Positions 49,306-62,010 of a DNA stretch of 64,000 nucleotides are shown in pieces. Every line of letters begins with the position of its first letter. The stretch's first letter is position 1. Both the position numbers and the translations under genes were made by a program. The stretch comes from Lichenostomus cassidix. Its lineage: Eukaryota > Chordata > Aves > Passeriformes > Meliphagidae. Below the pieces are notes generated by a model. The model did no database searches. It saw only the letters and a list, made by a program, of their open reading frames with translations, and had not been told where the DNA came from. The stretch is taken from NCBI GenBank assembly GCA_008360975.2, contig CM039211.1:48048077-48112076 (forward strand). Reading direction: 5' to 3'.

Positions 49306-52239
49306 TCATGGTGAGGTGGTGGCAGAGAGATATTTTGGATATATTCAATGAGATAAGATGCTTTTATGTGATTGTATTAAAAAATTGAGTTCTGATATTT
49401 GAATTGTGAGTTAAACAGTAGTCTGAGCAGCATTCTGGATTTGTATGATGTTTGTAATTTATACTGTCAACTCATTTAATCTCTTGAATTTTAAAGCTTA
49501 AAAAATTATTTAGGAGTGTGATCTAGTCTGACATCTACGCAGAAGAGTTCGACTAGCATTTGTGGATTGCTAATAATTTTGTGCACTACAGAGGTATTTA
49601 TGTGGTAAAGTAACTATTGCCACAGCTGAAAAGCTAGGAGAGTTTGAAGGATTTAGGAGTTAGAGGTTTGTAACTTAGAATAAGATTAAAATCTGATAAT
49701 GAAATTATACCTAGATATAGAAAGAAGAAGAAATGTAACAATACAGGAACATATCTTCTACAGTGTTTGTAAATTCTACATTTAAATGTATTTTTACTGA
49801 GAATTGTTCAGAATAATACAGTTGTGATATTTTCAGAGAAGTCTCAAGCATTTTAACTTCACATTGTAACAAGTAGTATCTAGTATTTATTACGGCAAAT
49901 GCATATTCTTAATTCATATAGATTACAATCAGAATTTCTGTAAGAGTGTAGTTTACTTTCCAGAAGTACAGTTGTTAACTTTGTACAGATCCCTGTGCCA
50001 CTTTTCCTACATAGCTGGATTTTTATATGTTGTATTACTGCTTTTTTAGTTCTAGACCAGAGATGTTGCTTAGATGTTGCCCAATGTTGTGCTTTCTTTT
50101 TTTTGCTCTTTATATGCTACTGGAGCCTGTATGATATTTTTCTTGAATGAATTTAGCCATGTACAATATTCACTGTTTGATCATATACTGTTATTTATGG
50201 CACATTTATCTGCCAAGAAGAGTGAAGAATGTCATTGAGGTGTTTTTTGCTTAATTAAATACTTAACACCCAACTTAATGGTTTACATCACATAAACATA
50301 GCCTTTAATCAGATATAAGTACAGAATGCTGCTTGTGCATTGGACCTGAATTTCTGTATTCAGTATCTCTTTTTGATACGCCCTTGAAGGTTTTAAAGTG
50401 ACTTGTATTGGAAAGGTAGGTGTAGGAAGCTGCTGTGCAATATTCTTGTGAATCAGACCTGCTTTTATCTAGAGAAGACAAGACGTACAAAAATAATACT
50501 TGATGGTGACCTTTTGAAGAGGTGGATGGAATTTTCAGGTTATGAGATTCAAGTCTGTTTATATGAGATTTATGTCTTTTTATATTTTTGGAAAGTAATT
50601 CTTCAGAGTGTTTGTGTTTTACTTTTTTTTGCAAGAGTTTCATTATTGGAAAATTCTGAGTTGCCTAAGATTTTCAGATTTTTTTAGGTCTTTTCCTATG
50701 TTTCTGGCAATGGAGAATCTTAAGATTTCTGTGGTATTCTGAGAAGAAAAATATTCTTTTGCCATTTTGCTTCTGAAAGCATTTTATGTTGTAATAAATA
50801 GAGTATCTAAATAGTGTTGCTAAAGATTACATACAGCTTTACATTTATACTTTAATGTACTACTAATTAATTGTGTTTCATTTGTCTAATGTTTTTAATA
50901 GAATTGCTGACTATTTTGAAAATGCTGACCATGATAATACAGTCTGAAATGTAGCCCTTGGGGCTACCTATTTTGTATTAATTATTGATGAGAAAGCTGT
51001 CATTAAGGACTTTTAAGAATTTTACAGATGCAGTATAAGAATTGCTGTCTCTCATTATTTGATTTTTGAAGCCTACTAGAACAAAATGCCCTGTGTTTGG
51101 AACTTGGGTAATTCTATGTCATTTTAGAAGCGCAGAAATTTTCTGTTAGAGTTATTTAAGGTGCTGACTTATCAGGCAAACCTTATTTTAATTTTCACTT
51201 AGTTGATCGTGGAATATAACTACCAAGCCAAAAATCAGTAACATGAAGTTAATCATGCCTTGAGAGAATATGCCATTCAGTTTTTACATGGATATGAGAA
51301 TAGTGGTGATACCACCTTACAGTCATTTACTTCACTGAAATAAAAAAGATTGAGCCTCTCATTATTAGACAAATAATACTGTAATTAATTGAAATCTCAG
51401 CTAGGCCTGTTTTCTCCTTTTCTGTAGAAGACAGTCTCTTTTGAACTTGAAGGTTGCTTTGACATGACAAATGTGACATTAAAATCAGTGTCGTTCCTTT
51501 GAATAATTAATTGGCATGCCAGTGCTCCTATAAAAGCAGCAAATGTAGGATGTATCTGGTGATTTTATTTCAAAATAATATTAATTTGTAACTGCAGTAA
51601 TGTTCACTGTAAAATTAGGGTTATAGATTCAGATACAATGTCAGTTCTTTTATACAGTTTCACCTCCTGAATGTGTTTGACTAGGTTATTTTATCAAAAT
51701 TTATTAACGTGTCAGTTGTGCCATGTGTTTGAGTTTGGGGGAAGGAAGGGGAGGTGTTCCCAAATAAATTCTAGTACTATTTCAGCTTTCTTTGATATTA
51801 CTGTTTTTAATGTTTGAAACAAAACCATTGCAGTGTTGAAAAAATACCTTTTACCAGGTAATGATGCCCAAATCATTGAGAGTTTGACTCCCAGCTTGTA
51901 CTGTTAGTCACTTCTGGCTGCACACTACAGTTTTTTCCTTCACTTTTCACTTTAATTCTGTGTTTTGTTCTTCAATATGTGAGATAAATGTATAATGAAA
52001 AAATAAGTAGTTTGATTTTGAGCTGAATAAGCAAAATATCATTCAAACTCTAGCTATGTGACTAAAACAATTGTGATGTCACAGTCTTGCATACCCTGCA
52101 GTAAGTTTGATCACAAGGGAACAGCTGATCACTGTAAAAAATAAGTTGCTTTCAACACTCTCTTCAGGGATCTTTAAATATAGAAATGTGTGAAAGGGAG
52201 GATAGGAAATGAAATTTTGAGACAGTAATTGGAGTTCTC
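49306..52239. other. AT-rich DNA, probably intronic
   Basis: No gene, RNA or transposon recognised. The overlapping frames at 50305-50687 on both strands have no supporting features. Confidence 0.5.
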
Positions 52240-52560
52240 AAGATGTAATTTGGGGCAGATTTGGTGGAAAAGGATATGGTAAAGGCCAGGGTACCCAAGG
52301 TACCTTCTTCACCTTGGTATTTATTGGTAAGATCTGCCTTCAGGAGTTGCAGATACCAGTGGAAAACTTGGATCATGGAAGGTTTGCCCTCTGTGGAGGA
52401 GTATTAGGTTATGACTATTTAAACAAACAGGACATACAATAGTCCATTGGATCTGGGAAAATGCACACAGGAATGCTGAGGGAGCTGGCTGAATTCGCTG
52501 GGAGGTCGCTGTTGCTTGTTTGAAGGGTCATTGTGGTCAGGGAAGGTTCCAGGTGTGGGG
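52240..52560 (+). mobile_element. CR1 LINE internal fragment
   Basis: Plus-strand CR1 from the endonuclease-RT linker: GATATGGTAAAGGCCAGGGT, then ATCTGCCTTCAGGAGTTGCA, GGAGGAGTATTAGGTTATGA and GAATGCTGAGGGAGCTGGCT, ending near TTCCAGGTGTGG. Neither the 5' nor the 3' end of the element is present, so it is an internal remnant of an old copy. Confidence 0.85.
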
Positions 52561-55438
52561 CCAGGGAGATGTGTTTTAGGTGCATTTTTGATCCATGCTT
52601 CTGTTTGTAGACAATTACCACAGAAATGTAGCTGTTTTATGTATATTCTTACTAAAAATAACTAGACATTCTTCCACATGTCTTCCTCCATTTTATTAAT
52701 TTTTTTTTTGTCAAATTAGTAGATATCTATCTAGTGTTCACTTTTGCTTAGGGTTGTATTTTCTTTTTTGGTACAATACTGACTAAAAAGAGATACTAGC
52801 ATTGGATAATTGAGGTGTTTAGCTACCAGTTTCAGAAAATTTATTCTGAATGCAACATGCTATGATTTAGTTAAAATGCGTTCAGTGCTGTTTTGCTGTC
52901 TGGTTTATTAAAGATGCTTTACGATAGTTTATACTCTGCTAGTAAAAGACTAATGTAAGGAAGTAATTAAATAATAGAATTGTTTGTGGTGAGTTGGATT
53001 TAATTAATTTAGTCAGTTAAATAACTTAATTAAAAAACCTATTGAGCTAAATCTGAATTAAATGCCAGGGCAATAGAGATAGCCTAGATGCTAAAGTTAG
53101 TTGCATATAACTATTCCTTGCTTTTCATTTGTGCTATTGTGGTGAAAAAGATCACGATAGCATACTTTTGGTTTTGTCACTGCATAACTTACTATGTCAC
53201 CTAGTGCTCTGCAAGGAGCTTATTCCTCATGATTATTTGCTTTTAAACGGAAAATCTAAATTTTGCAGATTGTACAATTGCTATCAGTGTCTTTTGTTCA
53301 TCTGGGAATATTTGAATTCATATGATTAGGTATTTGGGAATTTATTTATTGGTTGTATACATTAATCAGGTCTCATTTTCATAGGAAATATCTGTCAGGA
53401 CTCAATTGTTACAGTCAACAGTTTCAGTCCTACTGTGAATAATCTGTGAATAATCCATTTTGTACTATATAATGCTTTTTCTTTACTACTGGATATTACT
53501 AGTTCAGAGATGGGTCTTATTCAAGGATATTTGCTGCATGGGCCAGGACGCCTGAGAGTTATTTTGGTTTTTCTAGCCTAGAGGTTATATAGAGAATGAA
53601 ACCTCTACTGAATATATTGAGAATTCTTTTTCTGCACTTAAGTCACTGAAAGGCTTAGAACATGCAAAACAGTAAATAGATATATAGAGATAGATGTTCA
53701 TTTGTGTATGTTATTAGAGTGTAGAGCTGAAGGGACTCAATTCTGCTGCTAGCTCTGAATTAAACCCTCTAATAAGATGAATTTAATCACTCATGTATCA
53801 CCCATTAGAGGGTGATAGACATTTCTAGACATTCTAAAAAGGAGAAAAGCAAGGGTATTAGTATATTAGTTGCATTTTGAACAAATTGGTTAACATGACC
53901 TGAGATTAATTTTTATCATGTTGCACAGCACATTCCTACTATAATGATCTTGCAGTTGTCTAAACCAGCAAATCTACTGAAACAGCGTAATAAGGCACCA
54001 CCATTTGTCCTAAAATGAAGTTAGTAAGCTGCCAAAGTAGAGTTTCCATGGACTAGAACTTCTAGGATTAGCTGCAGCTTAGCAGCATTCTTTAGTGTAT
54101 TTAGGTCTATGTAATTCACATGTTCATAATTAAATTTCAGAAGCTAATGTAATTAAGGTAATTTTTGAAGTTTATGTCAATTCATGACTGTAACATAATA
54201 GAGCTACATTGGTTTATCAGTTTGTGTTCAATGATACTGTTGGAGTTGACCTATTAACATTTTCATTAACTGAATTTTAAGAAGTAAGTTTCATAAGCTC
54301 AGTCACTGGAGGGGAACATTTAAATGTAGTATGTTAACTTGATGATCAGATAGCTGATATTTCAATCTGATCTAGTATGAGAGATAACTACTCAAAGCAC
54401 TTAAAATGATGTGAGTAAGAAAGAGCATGCCTGTGATTATATTTTAGTCTTCCATTATATTTCATTAATTTCAAATGTTTCATGTTTTAAAAAAAATTAC
54501 TGCATGGTACATCAAGAAAGATCAAAAAGAAGCAAAGTTAAATAAATACTTGTCATATGGCTTCAGATTCTCTATAGGTACCAGTCAGTCTCTGTTGGTA
54601 ATTGTGAGAGGGTGGGGAAAAAATTAGGTGATGGACTTCACACAGGCATGCATTTGGAGTTGAAAACTATCAGGTGTGTGTAATATTTTTAGTAGGTGAT
54701 TGTTGTAAAAGTAAGGATTGGTGTGTCACCCTGTTCTCAAATGTCTCTACACTAGCTAATTTTATTTTATGCACTTGGTGTTTAACGTTTCAGGGAGTTT
54801 CATGACTTCAACTTCCACGCCATTAACTGTTTCAGGATGGTTATATAAAAAACTGTTTTGATTTCTTTGTACTGCTTCAGGTGTTAAATCATTTAGATAC
54901 TATGGCAATAGTGGTGATGAGCACTTTAGTTAGGAAATGTTACGTTCTTACGGTTGTTTGGGGTTTTTTCCTTTGACCCTACTTGAAAACATGTAGAGCC
55001 CTCTCCTGATAATTTTTTTAGGCTGAACTGGAATACCACTATACCAATGCTAAACTGAAACTAAAACTAGAGAGCATTCACTATAATAAAGATTTATCGG
55101 AAACTCTGGAGTACCAGAATGAGTTTTTTTAATTCAAGGGTAGGACAGAACACACTTTGGGAACGGGCTATGCTTACTAAATTGCATCTCTAGATACTGG
55201 TTCTTGTAGAAAATCTATAGGAAGTATTCTTTAAATTGTGTAGTTACTACATTATAATATACTGCCTACTTAGTTTTCTACGTAATAATGAATGTGTAAG
55301 GAAGCCATGTGAATAAATTGGTACCCCACCTCATTGTTACACCTAACTTGTGAGTGTGTGAGGCTACTAGATGTAATGCTACTAACACTAGATATTTGTC
55401 TTGCAATGTCAGTCAGGAAGTTTTTCTTGGGTGTAGGG
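52561..55438. other. AT-rich DNA, probably intronic
   Basis: No gene or repeat family recognised. A small perfect hairpin with 8-nt arms (TATCACCC/GGGTGATA) lies at 53796-53817. Confidence 0.5.
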
Positions 55439-55487
55439 GTGTGTGTGTGTGTGTCTCTGTGTGTGTGTGTGTGTCTGTGTGTGTGTC
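55439..55487. repeat. (GT)n microsatellite
   Basis: About 50 bp of GT dinucleotides with two TCT interruptions. Confidence 0.95.
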
Positions 55488-58289
55488 TTTTCTGCCACCC
55501 TGTGGGCCTTTTTTTTTTTTCTAGAATGAATTCCTCCTTTGCTTCCTGGAGAGGAACAGTTTTGTTTTTTCTTACATGGATTTTTGTCCAGTTGTTTTCT
55601 ACTCATTTTTGTTTTCAGAGCGAAAGTTGAGAAAAACTCCTCCTAGTGTTTTAAATCCAGCATTAACTCTCCTGGGAACTTCATCTCTTCAATTCCTAGT
55701 ATCAATGACTGGAATTTCTAAGGATTCTAGCAACATGTTTTTTCTTCAGCTAACTTAGTATCACGTGATGTCAGTTTAAGAGCAAATATTTAAAAATGGC
55801 CAAAAGTTTCAATTTTCAGATTGACAGTGTGGTTTGTTCATTTGTTTTCCTCTACTTGGACACCTTTCTCTATTGATAATTGACTGTTACAGCAGTTTGT
55901 AAAAGGAAGATGGTTTTGGAAAATCAAGTTTTGTGCAGGGGAATCAATGAGTTTGTGACAGCAGACGTGAAGGAAGATGAGGCAAATTGGGCAGACCTTG
56001 AATACAGCATGAAGGATTGAGAAAGCATGTTGTAATAAGCATGTGCTGTAGATGGAGGTGGAAAAGGATCAAGACATTCAGGAGGTAAGAGGTAAGAGGG
56101 AAGGAAAAGTTTGAGAGCCATTATAGCACAGATGGATTTCTACAAAAGATACTAATTTTTAGTTTTTAAAAAATATGTAGTAAAAAACGACGTAAGATTA
56201 CCTGAGAGTTCTAGAAGCAGTGACTTCTGTATCTTAAACAGTTAAAAAAGCGAGGACAGAAAGTATACTTTTCATCCTTTTCTTTCTGTCTGTCCACCAG
56301 CCTTCCTTTGCCCTTGCTATCTCCTCTTTTCTGCTTTTTTCTCTTTCTTATACTTTGCCAGACAATAAACTGTGATAGAAGAAGACAGTAAAAGAAGAGA
56401 GTTTTAAAGCTCACACTTAGTGTGAGTGTCCTTAAAATTAATTCTTTAACAAGACTTTATGTTTCTCTTTCAAGTCTGAAATGGAATAAAAATTGCACTA
56501 TTTTCAATTTTTTTGTGAAATACCCAACCTTTCTAGTCCAAAAATTGAACAGTGCCACATAAAGTTTAAATTTGCAACCACTTCTCTTGCTGTTATTTTT
56601 AGATTAAATTTTATACAGGTCAATTCTTTACAACAAAATTGTAGATATTATAATAAAAAACCTAGTATCTTCATTTCATATAGCATATGCATTTCTAAAA
56701 TAATACAAGGAATTGTTCACGAGAAATTAATTATTCTAGTTTTTATGCCTGATGTGTTCACTCCTTTGTAGATACTTACTGTTTTGTAATACCATCCAGC
56801 TTTCCAGAAAGGAGACAGAGCAGGGGGAAATGGAGTTTAAATGTGAGATATATTTTAGCTTCTTCAAAGCTTATGTTGATGTAAACAGGTCTAGGTCTTC
56901 GTGGTTGACATTTGTAGATAATTAGCTTTCTCTTTCTGAACAAACAAAGTGAATGGAGTCACAAGACACTTGTTACCTTTTCTGTCACCCTAATAGTAAT
57001 TTATGTATTTAACTTATGCAGGTTCTTCAATTGTTTTTAGTGCTAAGCTTCATGCATTGCATGTAATGGGAGTGACAAGTAAAAGTTGTGAAACATTTGT
57101 GATGCAAAAGAAAACATGATTGACATCTGCACTTCCTCTCTACCGGGGAAAAAAAAAAGCCTGTGGTAGAGCCTAAAGAATGTCCTAAATGTGTAAACGT
57201 TAACGCTTTGGATTTCAGAAGTTAGCTTTGAAAAATGATTGCTACTTTGGGTTGTTTTTAGTATGGAAATAACAATTGTTTAAATATTACTTTAAAAATT
57301 AGGTTTTGTTTTGTTGTTTTGTTTTGTTTTTTTTTAATTTTGTCAGCAGTATCAGTAATGGAAATTACAGAGAAAAGAACATTTATTTTATACTCTGAAA
57401 TAGCATTTTTATCCCATTTGAAACAAACCAATGTCAAAACTGTCAAATCCAAATAGGTACAGTGGAAGACACAGGAAAATAAACTGATACGCTATAAACA
57501 TACTGTTTTGATATGAAATAATTTAGGACATGTGGTTTTACTTTGTGAGAGGTAGTTATGATTTACATTAATGTATTTTTGTAAATTGTAGGCTTACCTC
57601 TAGTATCTGTCATGTCTGTTAAAGAGGAAAGAAGATCCAGAAATACGGATGTTAGTCTGGAAACTTGCAGTCTGTTCCCAGTGTTGCTGATTCTGTATGT
57701 ATTGTCCAGAACTAACTGTTTAGGCCTACGTACCTAAAGGTGTTCAGGAATCTTATTCCTCTTATCTGATCCGTAGTCAGAGTTTGTAAGTATTAGGGGG
57801 TTTTTTGGCTGTGATATATTTTTCTTCTTTTTTTCTCAAAAGTGTGAGTTTTTCTAAGTGTGTCAATATAATTTACATATTGTGGCTTAGCTTCTTGAAT
57901 GTGTTGCAGAATTTAGAGGGAAACAGAAGAACGTGGCTGGGATTTAAGAGATGCCAGTCTTAGCTTATCATCTTATTTTTTTTTTCTTAGTACTTGTTAC
58001 ATGGAGTATTTTTCAATCAGATTGAGGAGCTTTCATCTGAGGAAAATAATATATTGGTATAAAATTGACAATATCGCAATCAGCAGAGAAGGAATGAAGC
58101 TAAATTGAGGGCTAAAATTTTTTAGCATCTATCAGTCTCCAGAAAAATGTTTTGGGAGCTCAAACATCAGTGGTTTTTTTAATCTCATCCATTTGTTTCA
58201 CAAAGATTGATCCTTATCATTGTTTGTCAATACAAGAATGTAAATTGCTAAAGTAATTTAAAAGGAGATTGATTGCCTGATGGCTTTTA
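55488..58289. other. AT-rich DNA, probably intronic
   Basis: No gene or transposon recognised. A TTTTG-rich run lies at about 57305-57340. Confidence 0.5.
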
Positions 58290-58545
58290 GTCACTACCAA
58301 CCACTATCTACAGACCAGTCCTTGCAGTTTTGTATCACCCACAACCTTACTGAGGTGCACTGTGTTCCATCCTCTAGGTCATTAGCAAAGACATTAAACA
58401 GTACTGTATCCGGTATCGATCCTTGCAACTGATGACTGGCCACCTGCTGAACTTTGTGCTCAAGAGAACTTCGGGCTCTTTGACAGCCCTTTCCTATTAA
58501 ATTCTGTTCAGAACTCTTTTGAAATGTGGCCATCACCAAGTACTT
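58290..58545 (-). mobile_element. CR1 LINE reverse transcriptase fragment
   Basis: On the minus strand the text TGTTTAATGTCTTTGCTAAT, with a G-S-I-P-D-T-V-L-F-N-V-F-A-N-D-L translation, is a decayed form of the CR1 RT block (usually [16 protein letters not shown]). The catalytic DD follows in CR1 but cannot be read here. The fragment may extend above 58545, but I could not confirm it. Confidence 0.8.
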
Positions 58546-60224
58546 CTTTCAGAACTTTGGAGACTTTAATATGCATGCTTTCTAGTCCTAAGAAGTCACT
58601 AGTGGGGCAGGATCACTCTGTGGCCTTAATGTTGCATTTGTATGCTTTATCTAAAAAGTCTGTCACTCACAGGAAATACTCAAAAGCTGTGTTTGCCCTG
58701 GTTCCCTGACTGGTTCATAAGGGTTGCGTGATAGGCATTGCTTACAACATTGCTTACAAATTCTTACAACACGTGTTAGGCTGATTATAATCTTAATTGC
58801 TGTCTTTTTGCAAATCTCATATTTTAGCACTATTTTTTTCTTTAATAATGGCTGTGTTCCTGATGACACAATAGTACCAGGTTTCAGATGTTTTCCCAAA
58901 ATAACTGTTTCCTTTTTGAGCAGGAAAGGGGAGGAGGGTATTAAATCTTTGGAAGTTTTTTGACACACAAGATTGTAATTATCCAAATCCATTTTTTAAT
59001 CAGATTAGACACAATCCTTTCATTAACTTTCATTTTTCTTGCGTTGTGCTTTCATCAGGAGTAGTATTCGTCCCTTTGCTTCTTATTGTGTTATTAATTT
59101 GTTAGCTTATTTTCTCATTTACTTAAAATAATGAGTGAAATTACATAAATCCTTCTCAAACCTTCCTCATTTCTTATTTTAAAGCTCTCTCTACAGCATG
59201 TGGGAATAAATTCCAAATCAGCACAGGATCTAAGCTTTGAAAATAACCAGTCTCAATGAATTGTTGATAGCTATTAGATTTTATTGATATTTTATTGTGC
59301 TTTTGTTCTTCCAGTACAATATGGAAGAATCGGAGTAAAGATCTCTTCGTGTTCTCTAGTCAAAGAGACATGTTGCAGAGGATACAATTGCCACTTACCT
59401 TGTTTCAGAGTCTGTTTGTTGTTAGTTTTACCTTCTTCCAATTTTTCTGTCTGGTCTCTGGCTCTAATACAACAGCTCTTCAAATAATGTGCTACTTATC
59501 CTGAACTAATACACAACAAAAGTTTTTAAATAATTTGATTATCATGAAGGTACATCAATCTTCATACAAAAGTTAGACAATAACTCTTTAGACTGAAATG
59601 ATGAAGTGCTAATATATTGTGACTTTGATGTAATATATTAACTCCTGAACGTATTTTTATCTGACATTTATTGCACAGTGTGATAACAGTAACAGTTATC
59701 ATAACAGTAACAGTTTAATTTATGACAGCTTGCTAAAGGAAGTATATGTACCCTTATTTGCTTGAAGTCACATTCTACTTTTGCACTTTTTGTACTGCTT
59801 GTGTACATAGTTTCTGTTAATATTGTCCTTTTCTTCAGTGATATCTCTTGGGTTTTTTCTTGGGGTGTTTTTGGGCTTTTTGGTGTTTTGTTTGTTTGGT
59901 TTTGGTTTTGGTTTTTTGGGGTGTTTTGTTTTCTTTTTTCTTGTTTAGATATACCTAGAAACTTGTTAGCATTTGTTGGAAACTTCATAAAACCAGAAAA
60001 CAACAAAATCTATCTCCTTGTTAACCTATGCAACTTATCTGTGTAAGGCAATCTATACAAGGCAAGGAACATTTGTGTTAAAAAAAAAAATAAAAAAAGG
60101 ACTGTGCTTTTGGAGTACAATTCATTTCAGTTATCTGCAGTCCATAGGAAGTTCTTGTCAGAACACAGATTGACATTCTTGCCAAATATTAATATGCTCC
60201 CTACAAAGAGTTTTATTCCTCTCC
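58546..60224. other. AT-rich DNA, probably intronic
   Basis: No gene recognised. A TGTTT/GGTTTT-rich run lies at 59865-59945, and a duplicated ATAACAGTAACAGTT phrase at about 59682-59715. Confidence 0.5.
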
Positions 60225-60440
60225 TCCCTTTTAAAAGGTGCAGTGTCCTGCTTAGACCCCAGCTACGAACTAAGCACTACGAAGGCCTCTTGCTCTTTCC
60301 CCTCCCCCAGTTGCTGCCTCCCCCCACCCACCCACTATGGGAGAGAAAAGGTAAACCTCATGGGTTCAGGTAAAAACACCTTAATAATTTAAACAGAATA
60401 TAATTTAATACTAGTAGTAATGAAAAAGAGCATGTAATGT
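60225..60440. mobile_element. LTR-like fragment (endogenous retrovirus-type repeat)
   Basis: The order of elements resembles a common avian LTR recalled from bird genomes: an AGCTACGAACTAAGCACTAC phrase, then CTTGCTCTTTCCCCTCCCCC, then a C-rich run and CTCATGGGTTCAGGTAAAAA, then an AT-rich TTAATAATTTAAACAGAATA segment. No primer-binding site, internal retroviral gene or second LTR is visible. It is probably a partial solo LTR. It stops about 15-20 bp short of the start of the GC-rich TOPORS-like patch. The family assignment comes from memory of the repeat's wording and needs a repeat-library search. Confidence 0.55.
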
Positions 60441-60574
60441 ACCAGTGGTTTTGAGAGGCGCTCTGGAAAGCTCCTGCTGTTCATTCCGAGTGCACGAAGG
60501 CCATGAGCCGCGCTCCCAGCGTGTCCAGGAGGACGGCAGGTCCGCCAGCAGGGCCGGCCGAGCGCTCCCCTCAG

Positions 60575-61006
60575 CTATCGGGCAGAGGTGTCAGAGGTCC
60601 TGGGAGGTCTCCCTCGGCGCCCTGCTGCCAGCCCCCTGCTCCCGGCAGCGGGATCGCCGCGGGGCCGCGGGCGCAGCTGGTAGCGCCAGCGCGGGGCTGT
60701 GCCGCGCCCCCTCTGCGCGGCCGCGCCGACCACGAACTCCTGGTAGTCGTCGTCCGCCCTGACGGCGTGCAGGATGCGGCCGAAGCGCTGCCTGCAGAGC
60801 GGGCAGGCGGCACACACGGCGGCCCACTGCCGGATGCAGCCGAAGCAGAAGGTGTGCAGGCAGCTGTCCACGTGCGCCGCGTCGGCCACGTCGTCCAGGC
60901 AGATGGGGCAGAGCCCGGCCGCCGCCGCCTGCCACTGCCCCTGGCTCGGGCCGGCTGCCGCGGCAGAGCCGCTGTCCTGCAGAGCCTCCTCGGCACCGAG
61001 CGCCAT
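60575..61006 (-). CDS. TOPORS-like RING-finger E3 ubiquitin ligase, short form
   Basis: A single uninterrupted 143-codon frame. Residues 33-71 form a complete C3HC4 RING: Cys33, Cys36, Cys49, His51, Cys54, Cys57, Cys68, Cys71, starting LCPICLDDV. The following FGRILHAVRADDDYQEFVV (residues 75-93) and the RWRY segment are the signature of the TOPORS family rather than of generic RING proteins. RING domains recruit ubiquitin-charged E2 enzymes; TOPORS is a nuclear ligase for ubiquitin and SUMO. TOPORS itself is about 1,000 residues, so this copy keeps little more than the RING. The ATG at 61006 has G at +4 but C at -3. Lack of introns and the repeat-rich, possibly intronic position suggest a retrocopy or a member of a bird TOPORS-like family. 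Whether it is expressed is unknown; the intact zinc ligands argue against simple decay. Confidence 0.72.
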   Translation of the reverse strand: MALGAEEALQDSGSAAAAGPSQGQWQAAAAGLCPICLDDVADAAHVDSCLHTFCFGCIRQWAAVCAACPLCRQRFGRILHAVRADDDYQEFVVGAAAQRGRGTAPRWRYQLRPRPRGDPAAGSRGLAAGRRGRPPRTSDTSAR

Positions 61007-61080
61007 GTGCTGCCGAGACAGGGGCTGGTGCTGGAGCTTCTCTGGCAGCAGGAGCCAGGAGCAGAGAAGGCACAGAGCGT

Positions 61081-61195
61081 GGGCAGAGAGGGGAGACAGG
61101 GGCCTGCTGAGGGGTCTGCTTGAGGGGCAGAGAGGGGAGACAGGGGCCTGCTGAGGGGTCTGCTTGAGGGACAGAGAGGGGAGACAAAGGCCTCC
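61081..61195. repeat. 44-bp tandem repeat, about 2.6 copies
   Basis: A 44-bp unit, starting GGGCAGAGAGGGGAGACAGG and containing CTGCTGAGGGGTCTGCTTGA, occurs at 61081 and 61125. A third, partly diverged copy starts at about 61169. It lies just upstream of the TOPORS-like start on the minus strand. The period is not a multiple of three and stops occur in some frames, so it is probably not coding. Confidence 0.9.
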
Positions 61196-61260
61196 CGAAG
61201 AGTCTCCTTGCAGGCTGGAGAGTGAGGAAGCAGCCCCTCAGCCCCTTTGGACATGTGCCT

Positions 61261-61844
61261 CTTGCTCTGCTCCCCACAGGCACGCTGCCCTCCCTACAGG
61301 ACAAGCCCCCCTTCCTTCCTTCCCCACTGCTCCCCACAGCCAGCAGGACTCGAGGTGGCTCAGGATACCTGCAGGAGGTGATCAGGGAAGGAGGAGGTAG
61401 CTGGGATGTTGGGAATAATGAGTCTTCAGTGGTGCCGAGGGCCCCTGTGCACTCTGAGGGGCCAGGACCAAATGCACTGGATACTGAAGTGCAGTGAGTT
61501 AGGGGCTGTTTGCTCCCCAGTGTCTGTGGGCCCACACCACAACCAGCACCTAGAGAGGACAGCAACCACTCCGAGAGGGGAAAACCTTTGGTTCACAGGA
61601 TGTTTATCATGTTGTGGTGGCTTTTTGAACTAATACTAGCCTCAGTCTCCTCAGATCCTATGACAGCCTGTTGCCCCTGAGTGGAAGGACTCAGCAACAG
61701 GCAGTGCAGCAATGCAGTTAGGGAGCTCTTGGTGGTGATGACGCACCCTGTTTTTGGCTGTTCCAAGATCTGTCAGGGAAGAAGGACCCCTTGTGGTAAG
61801 AAAACCTGAGAAGTGGGAAGTAAACTCTGGAGACGGTCTTTTCC
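61261..61844. other. Unassigned sequence upstream of the TOPORS-like gene
   Basis: Moderately GC-rich, with no recognised exon or repeat. It would contain the promoter of the minus-strand RING gene if that is transcribed independently. No TATA box is evident. Confidence 0.4.
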
Positions 61845-62010
61845 AAACCTCTGCTCAAACAGGGCCACTTACAGTCAGTTGCTCAGGACCATATGCAGGT
61901 GGCTTTTGAAAATCCTCAGGATGGAGATACCACAAGGAGTTTAGTGGTTTTTCAGCCTCCCAGTAAAACCAGTTTTTTCGTGATATTCAGTGAAGGCCTC
62001 CTGTATTTCA
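61845..62010 (-). mobile_element. CR1 LINE 3' part, first segment of an interrupted copy
   Basis: Minus-strand CR1 text: GCTCAGGACCATATGCAGGT, GGCTTTTGAAAATCCTCAGG, then a CCCAGTAAAACCAGTTTTTT block and CCTCCTGTATTTCAG. The same element appears to resume at 62385 after an unrelated segment. Confidence 0.75.

Larger units (their letters stand above)
60441..61260. other. GC-rich patch carrying the TOPORS-like gene
   Basis: About 0.8 kb of CpG-containing, GC-rich sequence lies inside AT-rich DNA, with abrupt edges. The minus-strand RING gene lies in its centre. Downstream of the gene's stop, a second frame at about 60570-60484 reads E-R-S-A-G-P-A-G-G-P-A-V-L-L-D-T and beyond. This could be an out-of-frame continuation, but it is not proven. 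Confidence 0.7.

Noticed and set aside
55334..55630. 98-codon plus frame with a Cys/Val run
   Set aside because: It crosses the GT microsatellite and has no splice or homology support.
59762..60046. 94-codon plus frame rich in Phe, Trp and Val
   Set aside because: Produced by a GTTTT/GGTTTT-rich low-complexity stretch.
60591..61565. 324-codon minus frame overlapping the TOPORS-like gene
   Set aside because: It reads the RING gene in another frame and includes the 44-bp tandem repeat. The RING frame has the conserved domain, so this is a shadow.
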